Shown here: piece by piece, positions 27,189 through 35,149 of the stretch | Layout of the letters: each line of letters opens with the position of its first letter | Position numbering within the stretch: the first letter of the stretch is position 1 | From: RDXT01 sp033765305 | GTDB lineage: Bacteria; Bacteroidota; Bacteroidia; J057 | Direction of reading: 5' to 3' | Length of the DNA stretch: 64,000 bases | NCBI GenBank assembly: GCA_033765305.1 | Contig: JANRID010000067.1 | Span: forward strand, 62,001 to 126,000 | Translations under genes and position numbers: made by a program | Notes under the pieces: model-generated | The model's database searches: none | Told to the model about the DNA's origin: nothing | Seen by the model: the letters and a program-made list of their open reading frames with translations, nothing else

Positions 27189-28055
27189 TCATTTGAGGTC
27201 CTGAAGCCGTACCACAAGCCCCTGGATTTTGAGGGACTCGAGTTTTTTCTTCACCGCGGCAGCCTCATTCTGAGCGGCATACGGCCCCACCAGAATGCGG
27301 TACACCGGTCTTCCGTCCTTTACGCCGTTGTGAATCAGCGTATTCTGATAGCCCTTGGCGCTCAGGTTGTCCAGGGCTTCCATCATGCGGTAGTAGCTGG
27401 TGAAGGCGCCCGTCTGCACGGCAAAGCCGGTGGCGTCGGGCTCCCGGATGACGACAGCCCGGAAGAGGGCAGGGGTGTATTTGCGGAGCTCCTCCTGCTG
27501 GGCGGCATCTGCGGCAGGCGGCGGCGCAGGGGTTTGTGTTCCGCCGGGGGTGATCAGATTGCCGTTGTGGTCGCGCAGCGGCAGGCCGGACACATCCACC
27601 ACTCGGGAAGGCGGCGGAGGCGCCTGTGCCGGCGGGGGCTGCGGGGCAGGCTGGCCGAGCTCGTCCTCGCCGGCAGGCGCAGGCCCGGCAGTTTCCACCA
27701 CTTCGGCGGTCACTTCCATCCGCACCCGCACCACGCCGGCCTGGATCATGCCGATCTGCTCCGCTGCGGCGCGGGAAAGATCGATGCTCCGCGAGCTTTC
27801 CCGCGGAAGCCGGTCGTTGATGCGCACCACGGTGCTGCGGTTGTTGGTCAGGTTGGTCACCTTGACGTAGGTGCCGTGCGGGAGGGTCTTGTGGGCGGCG
27901 GTGAACTTGTTGCGGTCGTAGAGCTCGCCGCTGGCCGTGGGCCTGCCGTGGAATTTATCCGCGTAATACGAGGCGTTGCCGGTTTCGGTCCGGGCGGTCT
28001 GTGCCGCCAGATGCCAGCCGGACAGCATGCACAAACTCAGTAGCAGGAATCTCAT
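27189..28055 (-). CDS. rlpA: RlpA-like double-psi beta-barrel protein with SPOR domain
   Basis: 288 residues: signal peptide, then an RlpA double-psi barrel (about 23-115: GNASYYADKFHGRPTASGELYD, AHKTLPHGTYVKVTNLTNNRS, VRINDRLP), a proline-rich linker (about 120-165), and a C-terminal SPOR domain (about 210-288) that binds denuded peptidoglycan glycan strands at the septum. RlpA of Pseudomonas is a lytic transglycosylase; whether this one is active is not known. The Cys at position 9 is not a lipobox, so it is probably soluble in the periplasm rather than a lipoprotein. Confidence 0.9.
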   Translation of the reverse strand: MRFLLLSLCMLSGWHLAAQTARTETGNASYYADKFHGRPTASGELYDRNKFTAAHKTLPHGTYVKVTNLTNNRSTVVRINDRLPRESSRSIDLSRAAAEQIGMIQAGVVRVRMEVTAEVVETAGPAPAGEDELGQPAPQPPPAQAPPPPSRVVDVSGLPLRDHNGNLITPGGTQTPAPPPAADAAQQEELRKYTPALFRAVVIREPDATGFAVQTGAFTSYYRMMEALDNLSAKGYQNTLIHNGVKDGRPVYRILVGPYAAQNEAAAVKKKLESLKIQGLVVRLQDLK

Positions 28056-28128
28056 TGCAGATGCTTTCCTACAACATTAGGCAATCCGCCGCAATTTTCC
28101 ATCTCATTTCGCGATCCGGAGATGCGGC

Positions 28129-28755
28129 CTACCCGCCGGAGGCGCCTGCAATGCGCCCGAAGGGCTGCTGCCGAAGATGCGGATAGCGCCGCACGTGGTG
28201 CTGCTCCACCTGTTCGAGCGCCTCCACAATCGGGCGGATCTCGTCTTCCCGGAGCTGTGAAAAGAGCAGATCGCTCACCTGATTCATATTCTGCATGCAT
28301 GCATCCAGCGCCTGCCGGCCTGCATCCGTAATCCGGACGCGCTTGGAGCGCGCATCCTCCGGGTCGTGCTGCTCCTCCACAAACCCCATATCCGCCAGCC
28401 GCCTCAGCACGCTGACCCCGGAGGTAAATTCGGAGATATGCTGATGGATCAGCTCGCTTTTGCGCGGATTCCGCCCGTCGTACAGGCTCGCCAGGTATAC
28501 AAAATCCTCCAGATTGCTCAGCGGCAGGCCCTGCATGGCCTTGCGGGTGTAGAAGCCGTTGATCTTGCTCAGCCGGTAGATCGCCTTGCCCAGCCGCCGC
28601 TGGAGCGGCCAGTCCGAAAAATCGTGATGGGCCGCAGGCTCCGGCTCCGGATGCATCCGGCTCAGATAGTCCAGGCAGAAGTCTTCGATCTCAGCGCCCG
28701 GATGCGACTCCTCGTACGCTGCCCATAGGTTTACCAGCTCCACCAGTTTGCGCAT
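28129..28755 (-). CDS. MarR family transcriptional regulator
   Basis: 208 residues with a winged-helix core at about 80-155 (SNLEDFVYLASLYDGRNPRKSELIHQHISEFTSGVSVLRRLADMGFVEEQHDPEDARSKRVRITDAGR). The wing DPEDARSKRVRIT is typical of MarR. The extra N-terminal 60 residues are acidic and probably helical. It is divergent from an ABC exporter operon, with 113 AT-rich bases between, so the most likely role is control of that exporter in response to a small toxic or signalling compound. Confidence 0.88.
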   Translation of the reverse strand: MRKLVELVNLWAAYEESHPGAEIEDFCLDYLSRMHPEPEPAAHHDFSDWPLQRRLGKAIYRLSKINGFYTRKAMQGLPLSNLEDFVYLASLYDGRNPRKSELIHQHISEFTSGVSVLRRLADMGFVEEQHDPEDARSKRVRITDAGRQALDACMQNMNQVSDLLFSQLREDEIRPIVEALEQVEQHHVRRYPHLRQQPFGRIAGASGG

Positions 28756-28782
28756 CGCTTCCTGTTTTGTATGAATTCAGAA

Positions 28783-28790
28783 CAAATTTA
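28783..28790 (-). promoter_or_regulatory. -7 element (TAAATTTG) of the marR gene
   Basis: Exact TAnnTTTG on the minus strand, 27 bases before the marR ATG. No TTG at the standard distance is seen. Confidence 0.45.
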
Positions 28791-28811
28791 AAAACTTTTT
28801 TGATGACTTCA

Positions 28812-28853
28812 TTGTTTATAATACGATTTCATAGTTGATTTGCTTCGAAATCA
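28812..28853 (+). promoter_or_regulatory. Promoter and candidate MarR operator of the ABC exporter operon
   Basis: TTG (28812-28814), 20 bases, TTGATTTG (28835-28842; one mismatch to TAnnTTTG). An inverted repeat, TGATTT at 28836-28841 and AAATCA at 28848-28853 with 6 bases between, covers the -7 element and the expected start site. That is the place a MarR repressor would bind. Confidence 0.5.
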
Positions 28854-28868
28854 TATAACCATCTCCAT

Positions 28869-29558
28869 ATGATTGCCAGACTTGAAGGCGCAAGCAAGGT
28901 ATACCAGACTGGGGATCAGCGGATTGTGGCGCTGCAGCCCACTACGCTCGATCTGGTGCCCGGTGAGCTGATGCTCATCATAGGCCCCTCCGGCTCCGGA
29001 AAAACTACCCTGCTTTCGCTGCTTGGCTGTGTGATATACCCGACCGAAGGGCGATTGTTTGTCCAGGGCCAGGAAATCAGCCAGCTCAACGACCGCGAAC
29101 TTGCCCGGCTCCGGCTCAACACCATCGGGTTTGTGTTCCAGAACTTCAATCTCATCGCTCCGCTCACGGCGGAGGAGAATGTGATGATGCCCCTCCGTCT
29201 CCAGGGCGTGCCGCGGCGGCAGGCTACGGAGCGCGTGCGCCATGCGCTCGAAATGGTGGGCATGTCCGACCGCCGCCGCCAGCTGCCCAAGCAGCTCTCC
29301 GGCGGGCAGCAGCAGCGGGTCGCCATTGCCCGCGCACTCGTCACCGACCCGGCCCTGATCCTCTGCGACGAGCCTACGGCTTCCCTCGACAAAGGGTCGA
29401 TGGGCATCGTCATGGAAGAGCTCCGCGCCCTGGCCGACCAGGGCAAGTCTGTAGCTGTCGTTACCCACGACCCCCGGCTTGAGCCGTACGCCCACCGCAT
29501 GGTGGAGGTAGAAAGCGGAATCGTGTCTGCACCCCGAATCATCCATCCGGCATCCTAA
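28869..29558 (+). CDS. ABC transporter ATP-binding protein (MacB/DevA type)
   Basis: 229-residue ATPase. Walker A GPSGSGKTT (39-47), Q-loop region FQNFNLIAPLTAEENV, signature LSGGQQQR (about 142) and Walker B ALILCDEPTA (about 162-170), followed by the VVTHDPR His switch. It energises a tripartite exporter with the three genes downstream. Its TAA stop shares one base with the ATG of the adaptor gene, so the two are tightly coupled. Confidence 0.95.
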   Translation: MIARLEGASKVYQTGDQRIVALQPTTLDLVPGELMLIIGPSGSGKTTLLSLLGCVIYPTEGRLFVQGQEISQLNDRELARLRLNTIGFVFQNFNLIAPLTAEENVMMPLRLQGVPRRQATERVRHALEMVGMSDRRRQLPKQLSGGQQQRVAIARALVTDPALILCDEPTASLDKGSMGIVMEELRALADQGKSVAVVTHDPRLEPYAHRMVEVESGIVSAPRIIHPAS

Positions 29559-30526
29559 TGCATACTCTCTTACCTATGTATCTGCGTATCACCCTGTTGA
29601 GCTTGGCGGCACTGCTTGCCGCCGCCTGCGGGTCCGGCCCGGCCCCTGAAGAGCAGGCACCTGCTGCGCCCGCCATCCGCCCTGCTGCGGAGCTTTCCGT
29701 CAGCGAAGTGGTCGGCATTGCCACCATTCAGCCGCTGGGCGAGATTCTGCCCCTGAATCCGGAGGCTGCCGGCAATGTGGCGGCGGTCTATGCCGGCGCC
29801 GGCGACACCGTCCGCAAAAGCGCCCCGATCCTGGAGCTCGACCACCGGATCGAGGACCGCCAGGTGGCACAGGCCGAGTCGAAAATCGCCACGCAGCAGG
29901 CGTATATCCAGTCGCTCCAAGCTAGTCTCAAATCCCTGATAGTCAAGCGGGATCAGGCCAAGACCACCTATGACCGCAACGCGGCGATGCTGGCCGGCGG
30001 CGCCCAGACGCAGCAGGCGGCAGATGACAGCAAGGCCGCCTACGAATCGCTGGCCCGCGATGTGGAAGCCTCCGAAGCCGGGCTGCGCCAGCAGGAGAAG
30101 CGCCTCGCAGAGCTCCGCGCCGATCTGGCCTACTACCAGGCGCTCCGCGACCAGAAATACCTCCGGGCGCCGGTCACCGGCACCCTGCTGTCGATGGATG
30201 CCAAGCTGGGCTCCTACGTGGCTGCCGCCGAGCAGGTCGGCGAGCTGGCGCCTGCCGGAGGCCTGATGGCCGTCACGGAGGTCGACGAGCTCTTCGCAGG
30301 CCGGGTCCGGATCGGCGACCGCGCCTGGCTGCGCCCGCAGGGCGGCTCCGACACCCTCGCTTCCGGCCGGGTGATCTATGCCGCCCCCTCGCTGAAAAAG
30401 AAGTCGCTCTTCTCGGACGCTGCCGCCAACCTCGAAGACCGCCGGGTGCGCGAGGTCAAGGTGCAGCTCGACGGCGCATCGCTGCTCATCGGCAGCCGGC
30501 TGGAATGTGTCATCAGCATCCAATAA
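29558..30526 (+). CDS. Periplasmic adaptor (HlyD/DevB-type membrane fusion lipoprotein)
   Basis: 322 residues. The N-terminal signal ends at a lipobox Cys (LLAAACGSG), so it is probably a lipoprotein anchored in the inner membrane. A split biotinyl-lipoyl domain (AAGNVAAVYAGAGDTVRKSAPILELD and YLRAPVTGTLLSMDAKLGSYV) flanks a long coiled coil (about 100-200). A beta-barrel domain follows (VTEVDELFAGRVRIGDRAWL). It would link the permease to TolC. Start at 29558 overlaps the ATPase stop; an ATG at 29576 gives a cleaner signal peptide. Confidence 0.92.
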   Translation: MHTLLPMYLRITLLSLAALLAAACGSGPAPEEQAPAAPAIRPAAELSVSEVVGIATIQPLGEILPLNPEAAGNVAAVYAGAGDTVRKSAPILELDHRIEDRQVAQAESKIATQQAYIQSLQASLKSLIVKRDQAKTTYDRNAAMLAGGAQTQQAADDSKAAYESLARDVEASEAGLRQQEKRLAELRADLAYYQALRDQKYLRAPVTGTLLSMDAKLGSYVAAAEQVGELAPAGGLMAVTEVDELFAGRVRIGDRAWLRPQGGSDTLASGRVIYAAPSLKKKSLFSDAAANLEDRRVREVKVQLDGASLLIGSRLECVISIQ

Positions 30527-30535
30527 GCGACCGCC

Positions 30536-31657
30536 ATGATCAAAACCGCTTTCCGGTTTATCCGGTACGACCGGCCCAAGTCCATCGGCGCGCTCGCCGG
30601 GGTGATTATCTCGGTCTTCCTGGTGGGGCAGCAGCTTGGGATCTTCATTTTCCTCACCAATGCCATGGCTGCGCTGGTGCGCAACAACCCGGACTATATC
30701 TGGGTAGTAGACAACCAGACCTCGAACGTCAATGCCCTGAGCCCGCTCGACATGCGGCTGGGCAGGGCCGTATCGAGCGTGCCGGGAGTGCAGCAGGTCT
30801 TTCCCGTTGCGCTGGCTACTGCGGCTGCCAAGTTCGAAAACGGCGAGTCCAGCCCCATGACCCTCATCGGGGTGCAGGCGCCGGAATACGCCGGCGGCCC
30901 CTGGAATCTGGTCACCGGCAAGCCTGAGAACCTCATCCAGGACGGTGCCATCATCACCGAATATTTCGACCGCAATGCCCTGGGCGATGCGGAGGTAGGC
31001 GACTACTTCGAGCTGAACGGGCGCAAGGTATTCATCGCCGGACAGACCCGAGGGGTCCGCAGCTTCGGCGGGGTCTATGCCTTCACCACCATCGAGCGGG
31101 CCCGGAGCATCGGCAATCTCGATGCCAATACAGCCAGCGCCTTCCTGGTCAAGTGGGATCCGGCGGTGCCCAGGCAGCAGGTCATCGACTCCATCAACGC
31201 CTATATCTACGGCGTGCGGGCATGGGATCCCGAGGTGCTGGCCGGCGAAACGATCGGCACCGTGCTGAGTTCCAGCGGGATTGCCTTCTCCTTCGGAACG
31301 CTGATCCTCTTTGCGCTCATTTCCGGCTTTGTGATCATCGGGCTGACGCTCTATTCGGCGGCAGTGGACCGCCTCCGGGATTACGGCACGCTCAAGGCCA
31401 TCGGCGCCACCAATGGCTATGTGCGCCGGCTCATCCTGTCCCAGGCGCTGCTCATTTCCCTGACCGGGTTTGCCGTGGCAGTCTTTCTGATCGAAGGCTT
31501 CCGGAACGGCATCGCCAATGCCGGCACCATCTTCCGCTTTACGCCTGCGGTCTGGGGCAGCCTGCTCGGCGTGACGGTGCTGATCGCCGTCACCGGCAGC
31601 CTGTTTGCCATCCGCCGGATCTCCAGACTCGAACCCGCCCAGGTATTCCGGGCATAA
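30536..31657 (+). CDS. ABC transporter permease (FtsX/DevC type)
   Basis: 373 residues. One N-terminal membrane helix (about 20-45) precedes a large periplasmic domain (about 50-240). Three C-terminal helices (about 250-370) follow, containing YGTLKAIGATNGYVRRLILSQAL, the MacB/FtsX signature. The topology is that of type VII ABC systems, which work from the periplasmic side rather than moving substrate through the membrane domain. Begins 9 bases after the adaptor gene. Confidence 0.92.
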   Translation: MIKTAFRFIRYDRPKSIGALAGVIISVFLVGQQLGIFIFLTNAMAALVRNNPDYIWVVDNQTSNVNALSPLDMRLGRAVSSVPGVQQVFPVALATAAAKFENGESSPMTLIGVQAPEYAGGPWNLVTGKPENLIQDGAIITEYFDRNALGDAEVGDYFELNGRKVFIAGQTRGVRSFGGVYAFTTIERARSIGNLDANTASAFLVKWDPAVPRQQVIDSINAYIYGVRAWDPEVLAGETIGTVLSSSGIAFSFGTLILFALISGFVIIGLTLYSAAVDRLRDYGTLKAIGATNGYVRRLILSQALLISLTGFAVAVFLIEGFRNGIANAGTIFRFTPAVWGSLLGVTVLIAVTGSLFAIRRISRLEPAQVFRA

Positions 31658-31681
31658 CCCCGGCCATCCAATACTGAAACC

Positions 31682-33001
31682 ATGCGTATCATCCTTCTTA
31701 CCAGCCTGTGCATCAGCACGATGCTGCTGCAGGCCCAGCCCGGTGCTCCGCGCGCGCTTTCCCTTGCGGAGGCCATGGACCTGGCCGAGGCCCAGCGCCC
31801 TTCGCTCGAAGCGCTCCGGATCAATGTCGCTGTGGCGCAGGAGCAGCAGACCCGCGCCGCGCTCGCCTGGCGGCCTTCGGTGACACTCAGCGGCGATTTC
31901 CGCCTCAACACCCAGCTGCAGACCAATATCCTGCCGGGCGAATTTCTCAACCGGGCCGAAGATGTGGCCATCCGCTTCGGCACGCGGTTCAGCACCCTCG
32001 CAGGGGTGGAAGTGGAGCAGCCGCTGTATAATCCGGCAATCCGCGCGGACCGGCAGCTGGCTGCCAACCAGACGCTGAGCGACGAGCTTGCGCTGGGCAA
32101 GGCCAGCGCCGACGTGCGCCTCGGCGCCGGCGAAGCCTACTACGATCTGGTCTTCCGCCAGGAGTCGTACCGCCTGTCCGAAGCGGCGGCGGTCCGGGCC
32201 CGGCAACTGCTCCAGGAAGGGGAGGAGTCGTTCCGCAGCGGAAACCTCCTCCCCGCCGAGCTGGAGCGCCTGCGCCTGGACCTGCGCAACGCCGAAACCA
32301 GCCTCCGGAACGATGCGCGCAGCCTCAGCCGCAGCCGGGCCTATCTGCTGGCGCAGCTCGGCCTCCCGGCTTCGGAGGCGCTGGCGCTCACAGACAGCCT
32401 CCCCGGCCTGCTGAACGGCTACCGCCCTGCCGATACCCTCGCCGATCCTGCCTCCGGGCGGATCGAACTCCGCCAGGAGCAGGCCCGGCTCGCCCGCCAC
32501 GAGCTGACCTACGAGAAGTACCGCCGCAGCAATCTGCCGGTCGTCTCGCTCTACGGCAACCTCTCCCTGCAGCAGCTTACCAATGACGCGCCGCTGTTCG
32601 ATGCCGATTCGTGGTTCTCATTCTCCTATGTCGGCGTCCGGGCTTCGGTGCCGCTCTACAATGCGGTCCGCCGCTCCCAGCTCCGCGAATACGAGCTCCG
32701 CATGGCCGGCAGCCGGAGCAGCATGTCGCAGCTGGAGCTCGATATCCGCTCGGAATGGACTGCGGCGCAGGCCGACTGGCGCAATGCCCGCGAGACGCTC
32801 CTGCAGTCGCGCGAAAATCTGCGGGTGGCGCATCAGCTGCTCGATGCCGACCGGGTTCGGTTTCAGCAGGGCCAGGCCACCTTCGCAACCGTCTCCAATG
32901 CCGTGTACGCCCTGCAGCAGGCCCGCAATACCCTGATGGAGAGCATCTACAACTTTCTGGTGGCCGATCTCCGCCTGCGCAAGGCCGGCGGCATGCGCTG
33001 A
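31682..33001 (+). CDS. TolC family outer membrane efflux protein
   Basis: 439 residues. Signal peptide (MRIILLTSLCISTMLLQAQ), then two repeats of the outer membrane efflux domain with long helices, e.g. LSLAEAMDLAEAQRPSLEALRINVAVAQEQQ, GAGEAYYDLVFRQESYRLSEAAA and SEWTAAQADWRNARETLLQSRENLRVAHQLL. It is the exit duct for the ABC exporter encoded just upstream; all four genes lie on one strand with gaps of at most 24 bases. The last eight codons and the stop lie in a short direct duplication. Confidence 0.93.
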   Translation: MRIILLTSLCISTMLLQAQPGAPRALSLAEAMDLAEAQRPSLEALRINVAVAQEQQTRAALAWRPSVTLSGDFRLNTQLQTNILPGEFLNRAEDVAIRFGTRFSTLAGVEVEQPLYNPAIRADRQLAANQTLSDELALGKASADVRLGAGEAYYDLVFRQESYRLSEAAAVRARQLLQEGEESFRSGNLLPAELERLRLDLRNAETSLRNDARSLSRSRAYLLAQLGLPASEALALTDSLPGLLNGYRPADTLADPASGRIELRQEQARLARHELTYEKYRRSNLPVVSLYGNLSLQQLTNDAPLFDADSWFSFSYVGVRASVPLYNAVRRSQLREYELRMAGSRSSMSQLELDIRSEWTAAQADWRNARETLLQSRENLRVAHQLLDADRVRFQQGQATFATVSNAVYALQQARNTLMESIYNFLVADLRLRKAGGMR

Positions 33002-33023
33002 TCTCCGCCTGCGCAAGGCCGGC
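32966..33023. repeat. 24-base direct repeat, period 34, across the tolC stop
   Basis: Copies at 32966-32989 and 33000-33023 are identical. The second copy begins on the last base of the stop codon. Its 3' end (33017-33023) forms the left arm of a 7-base-pair GGCCGGC/GCCGGCC hairpin closing at 33035. That hairpin lacks a T-run, so it is not a clear terminator. Confidence 0.8.
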
Positions 33024-33050
33024 TTTCTGCCGGCCGCAGACGCGCCGAGG

Positions 33051-33081
33051 TTGTGCATTCGCAGGGCTTTTTCTAAGTTGC
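33051..33081 (+). promoter_or_regulatory. Promoter of the DUF2911 gene
   Basis: TTG (33051-33053), 20 bases, TAAGTTGC (33074-33081, a TAnnTTTG relative). The expected start lies about 30 bases before the ATG. Confidence 0.5.
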
Positions 33082-33119
33082 GCCCCGAACCGAGACCGTT
33101 CACCCGTTAACCAATCGCT

Positions 33120-33974
33120 ATGAACCTCAAATCCTTAGCCCTCAGCCTGGCCGCGCTTGCCGCTGCGGCCGCTCTCCATGCCCAGATCCGGACCCCGCAG
33201 CCGAGCCCCGCAGCCAAGGTGGAGCAGCGCGTAGGCCTGACCGATGTCGTGATCAGCTATTCCCGCCCCAGTGCCAAAGACCGCGCCGTATTCGGGGATC
33301 TGGTGCCGTACGACAAGATGTGGCGGACCGGCGCCAATGCCGCTACCCGCATCTCCTTCAGCGACAACGTGAAGCTTGAAGGCAAAGACGTGCCCAAGGG
33401 CGAGTATGCGCTCTATACCATTCCCGGCAAAAAAGAGTGGACGGTCACCCTGTACAAGGACCTGAGCCTCGGCGGCAATGTCGCGGGCTACGACCAGTCC
33501 AAGGAGCTGGTCCGTTTCCAGGCGCCTGCCGGCAAGTCGGGCATGCGGAGCGAATCGTTCACCGTCGAAGTCAACGACCTGCGCGACGACCACGCCTTCA
33601 TCTACCTGAAGTGGGATGAAACCTACGTGCGGATGCGGCTGGATGTGGAGGTGGACACCCGGGTGATGGCCGACATCGACCGGGTGATGGCCGGCCCGAG
33701 CGGCGGCGACTATTATTCGGCTGCCAGCTATTACTACAGCACCAACCGCGACCTCGGCAAGGCGCTGGAATGGATCAACATCGCCGTCGAGCGCAATCCC
33801 AACGCCTACTGGATCGCCACGCTGAAGGCGGAAATCCAGGGCAAGATGGGCAGCTACTCCGATGCTGTGAAAACGGCGGAAGCCGCCGCAGCGGTTGCGC
33901 GCAACTCGAACGACGACAGCTACGTACGCCGCAATGAGAACAACATTGCGACGTGGAAAAAGAGCATGAAATAA
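33120..33974 (+). CDS. DUF2911 domain protein, secreted
   Basis: 284 residues with a signal peptide (LALSLAALAAAAALHAQ). The DUF2911 domain covers about 30-180, with the typical VVISYSRPSAKDRAVFGDLVPYDKMWRTGANAATRISFSDNV and GKDVPKGEYALYTIPG. The C-terminal part (about 200-284) looks like a TPR pair (DLGKALEWINIAVERNPNAYWIATLKAEIQGKMGSYSDAVKTAEAA). Function of the family is unknown. The protein is periplasmic or on the surface. It has its own promoter and overlaps the next small gene by 22 bases. Confidence 0.9.
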   Translation: MNLKSLALSLAALAAAAALHAQIRTPQPSPAAKVEQRVGLTDVVISYSRPSAKDRAVFGDLVPYDKMWRTGANAATRISFSDNVKLEGKDVPKGEYALYTIPGKKEWTVTLYKDLSLGGNVAGYDQSKELVRFQAPAGKSGMRSESFTVEVNDLRDDHAFIYLKWDETYVRMRLDVEVDTRVMADIDRVMAGPSGGDYYSAASYYYSTNRDLGKALEWINIAVERNPNAYWIATLKAEIQGKMGSYSDAVKTAEAAAAVARNSNDDSYVRRNENNIATWKKSMK

Positions 33975-34303
33975 GCTGCAGGCGCAGCATTCGCTGCTGG
34001 CTGGCTTCCGGGCTTATCCTGGGGGCCGGCCTTTGTGTTTCTGTACGGGGCGCTGCGCAGCCGCTGCGCCTGCAGGCGCCTCCGGCGGTCGCAGCGCCCC
34101 GCCCGGCGGAGGGGCTCAGCCTGCGCATGCCGGAGACGGTCCGGCGCAATCCTTCGGGCTATTCGCCGCTCTGCCGGCTGGAGATCAGGCTGGAGAATAC
34201 GCTTCCGGTCAGCATATGGGCAGAACTGCCCGCCAGCGCGGCGGCGCCGCGCGCAGGCGCGCTGCCTGCGCCCCATGTGCAGCTGAAGCTGCTGCGGTTC
34301 TGA
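33953..34303 (+). CDS. Small secreted hypothetical protein
   Basis: 116 residues from a GTG start that overlaps the end of the DUF2911 gene in another frame. A signal-peptide-like segment (RCWLASGLILGAGLCVSVRGAAQ) precedes a short basic domain with CRLEIRLENTLPVSIWAELP. I recognise no family. The overlap and the signal peptide favour a real, coupled gene, but the length and GC-rich Ala/Pro composition leave doubt. Confidence 0.45.
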   Translation: MEKEHEISCRRSIRCWLASGLILGAGLCVSVRGAAQPLRLQAPPAVAAPRPAEGLSLRMPETVRRNPSGYSPLCRLEIRLENTLPVSIWAELPASAAAPRAGALPAPHVQLKLLRF

Positions 34304-34306
34304 TGC

Positions 34307-35086
34307 TCAGCGGTAGCGGACCGGATCAGGTGCCATGGCCTCCACCCCGGCATCTACATCGTCCCATACCCGCATGAAGGCGCGGGTAATCCTGGCCTCT
34401 TCGCGCGTCTCAAACGGCCCGAGCAGCACCTGGTAGCGGCTGGTCCCGGACGGATGGATCCAGACAGCGCGGTTCCACTGCATGCGCTGGGCTTCGGCGA
34501 TGGCCTTCGCATCCGCATAGGTGCGGGCAGATGCGACCGAAAGGCCGTAGCGTGTTTCCGGCCGTGCCTGGCGCTGTTCGGCGCTGCGCCACTGCCCGCC
34601 GGCCTGCGGCGCCACCTGCGCAGCCAGCCGGGTCGCCAGATCGGCCGGGGTCAGGTAGGCATCGATCTTGTCGAGCATCCGCCAGGCGCTGTCGAGCACC
34701 ACCAGGGTGGGAAAACGGTCCACGCCGTACCGTGCAGCCAGGTCGAGCCCGGTCTCGCTGCTGCCCTGCCCGTTGACCTTGACCGGGGCGTAATGGCTTT
34801 TGATCAGCCGCCAGAGATCGGGGTCCTGGGTCAGCTCTTCCTCCCAGGCCTCGCAGGGGAAACAGTAGTCGGCAAAAAAAAGCATCAGCTGCAGGCCTTC
34901 AGGCCGGGCGGCGCCGGCCTCCGCTGCCGCAGAAAACTCGAACCGGGCGGCGGGCGCCTGCTCACGGGTGATCGTATACAGGGCAGCGGCAGCCAGGAAC
35001 ACCGCTCCGGCGGCTGCGGAGAAGGTCCGCAGCTGCTGGAGCGCCGAAGCCGAGGGATGGGTGCGAAACGAGAGGGCCATATGCAT
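34307..35086 (-). CDS. Thioredoxin-fold protein fused to a SPOR-like domain
   Basis: 259 residues. An N-terminal membrane anchor (about 20-45) is followed by a thioredoxin-like domain (about 55-165) with the redox motif C-F-P-C in FFADYCFPCEAWEEEL and the cis-Pro strand VDRFPTLVVLD. The C-terminal 85 residues (YGLSVASARTYADAKAIAEAQRMQ, SRYQVLLGPFETREEARITRAFMR) look like a SPOR peptidoglycan-binding repeat. It would be a periplasmic thiol-disulfide protein held at sites of denuded glycan. The combination is unusual. A later ATG at 35080 is also possible. Confidence 0.75.
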   Translation of the reverse strand: MHMALSFRTHPSASALQQLRTFSAAAGAVFLAAAALYTITREQAPAARFEFSAAAEAGAARPEGLQLMLFFADYCFPCEAWEEELTQDPDLWRLIKSHYAPVKVNGQGSSETGLDLAARYGVDRFPTLVVLDSAWRMLDKIDAYLTPADLATRLAAQVAPQAGGQWRSAEQRQARPETRYGLSVASARTYADAKAIAEAQRMQWNRAVWIHPSGTSRYQVLLGPFETREEARITRAFMRVWDDVDAGVEAMAPDPVRYR

Positions 35087-35149
35087 CCGCGATGAGGCGG
35101 AAAGGTAGGCCGCCGCCGCTGCAATTCCCCTTCAATCCTTCCCGGTCCA

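Noticed and set aside
29570..32500. 976-codon minus-strand frame across the ABC adaptor, permease and tolC genes
   Set aside because: It crosses three well-supported genes and encodes no recognisable protein.
33017..33035. Rho-independent terminator after tolC
   Set aside because: The hairpin is real, but no T-run follows, so it is kept only as a hairpin within the repeat.
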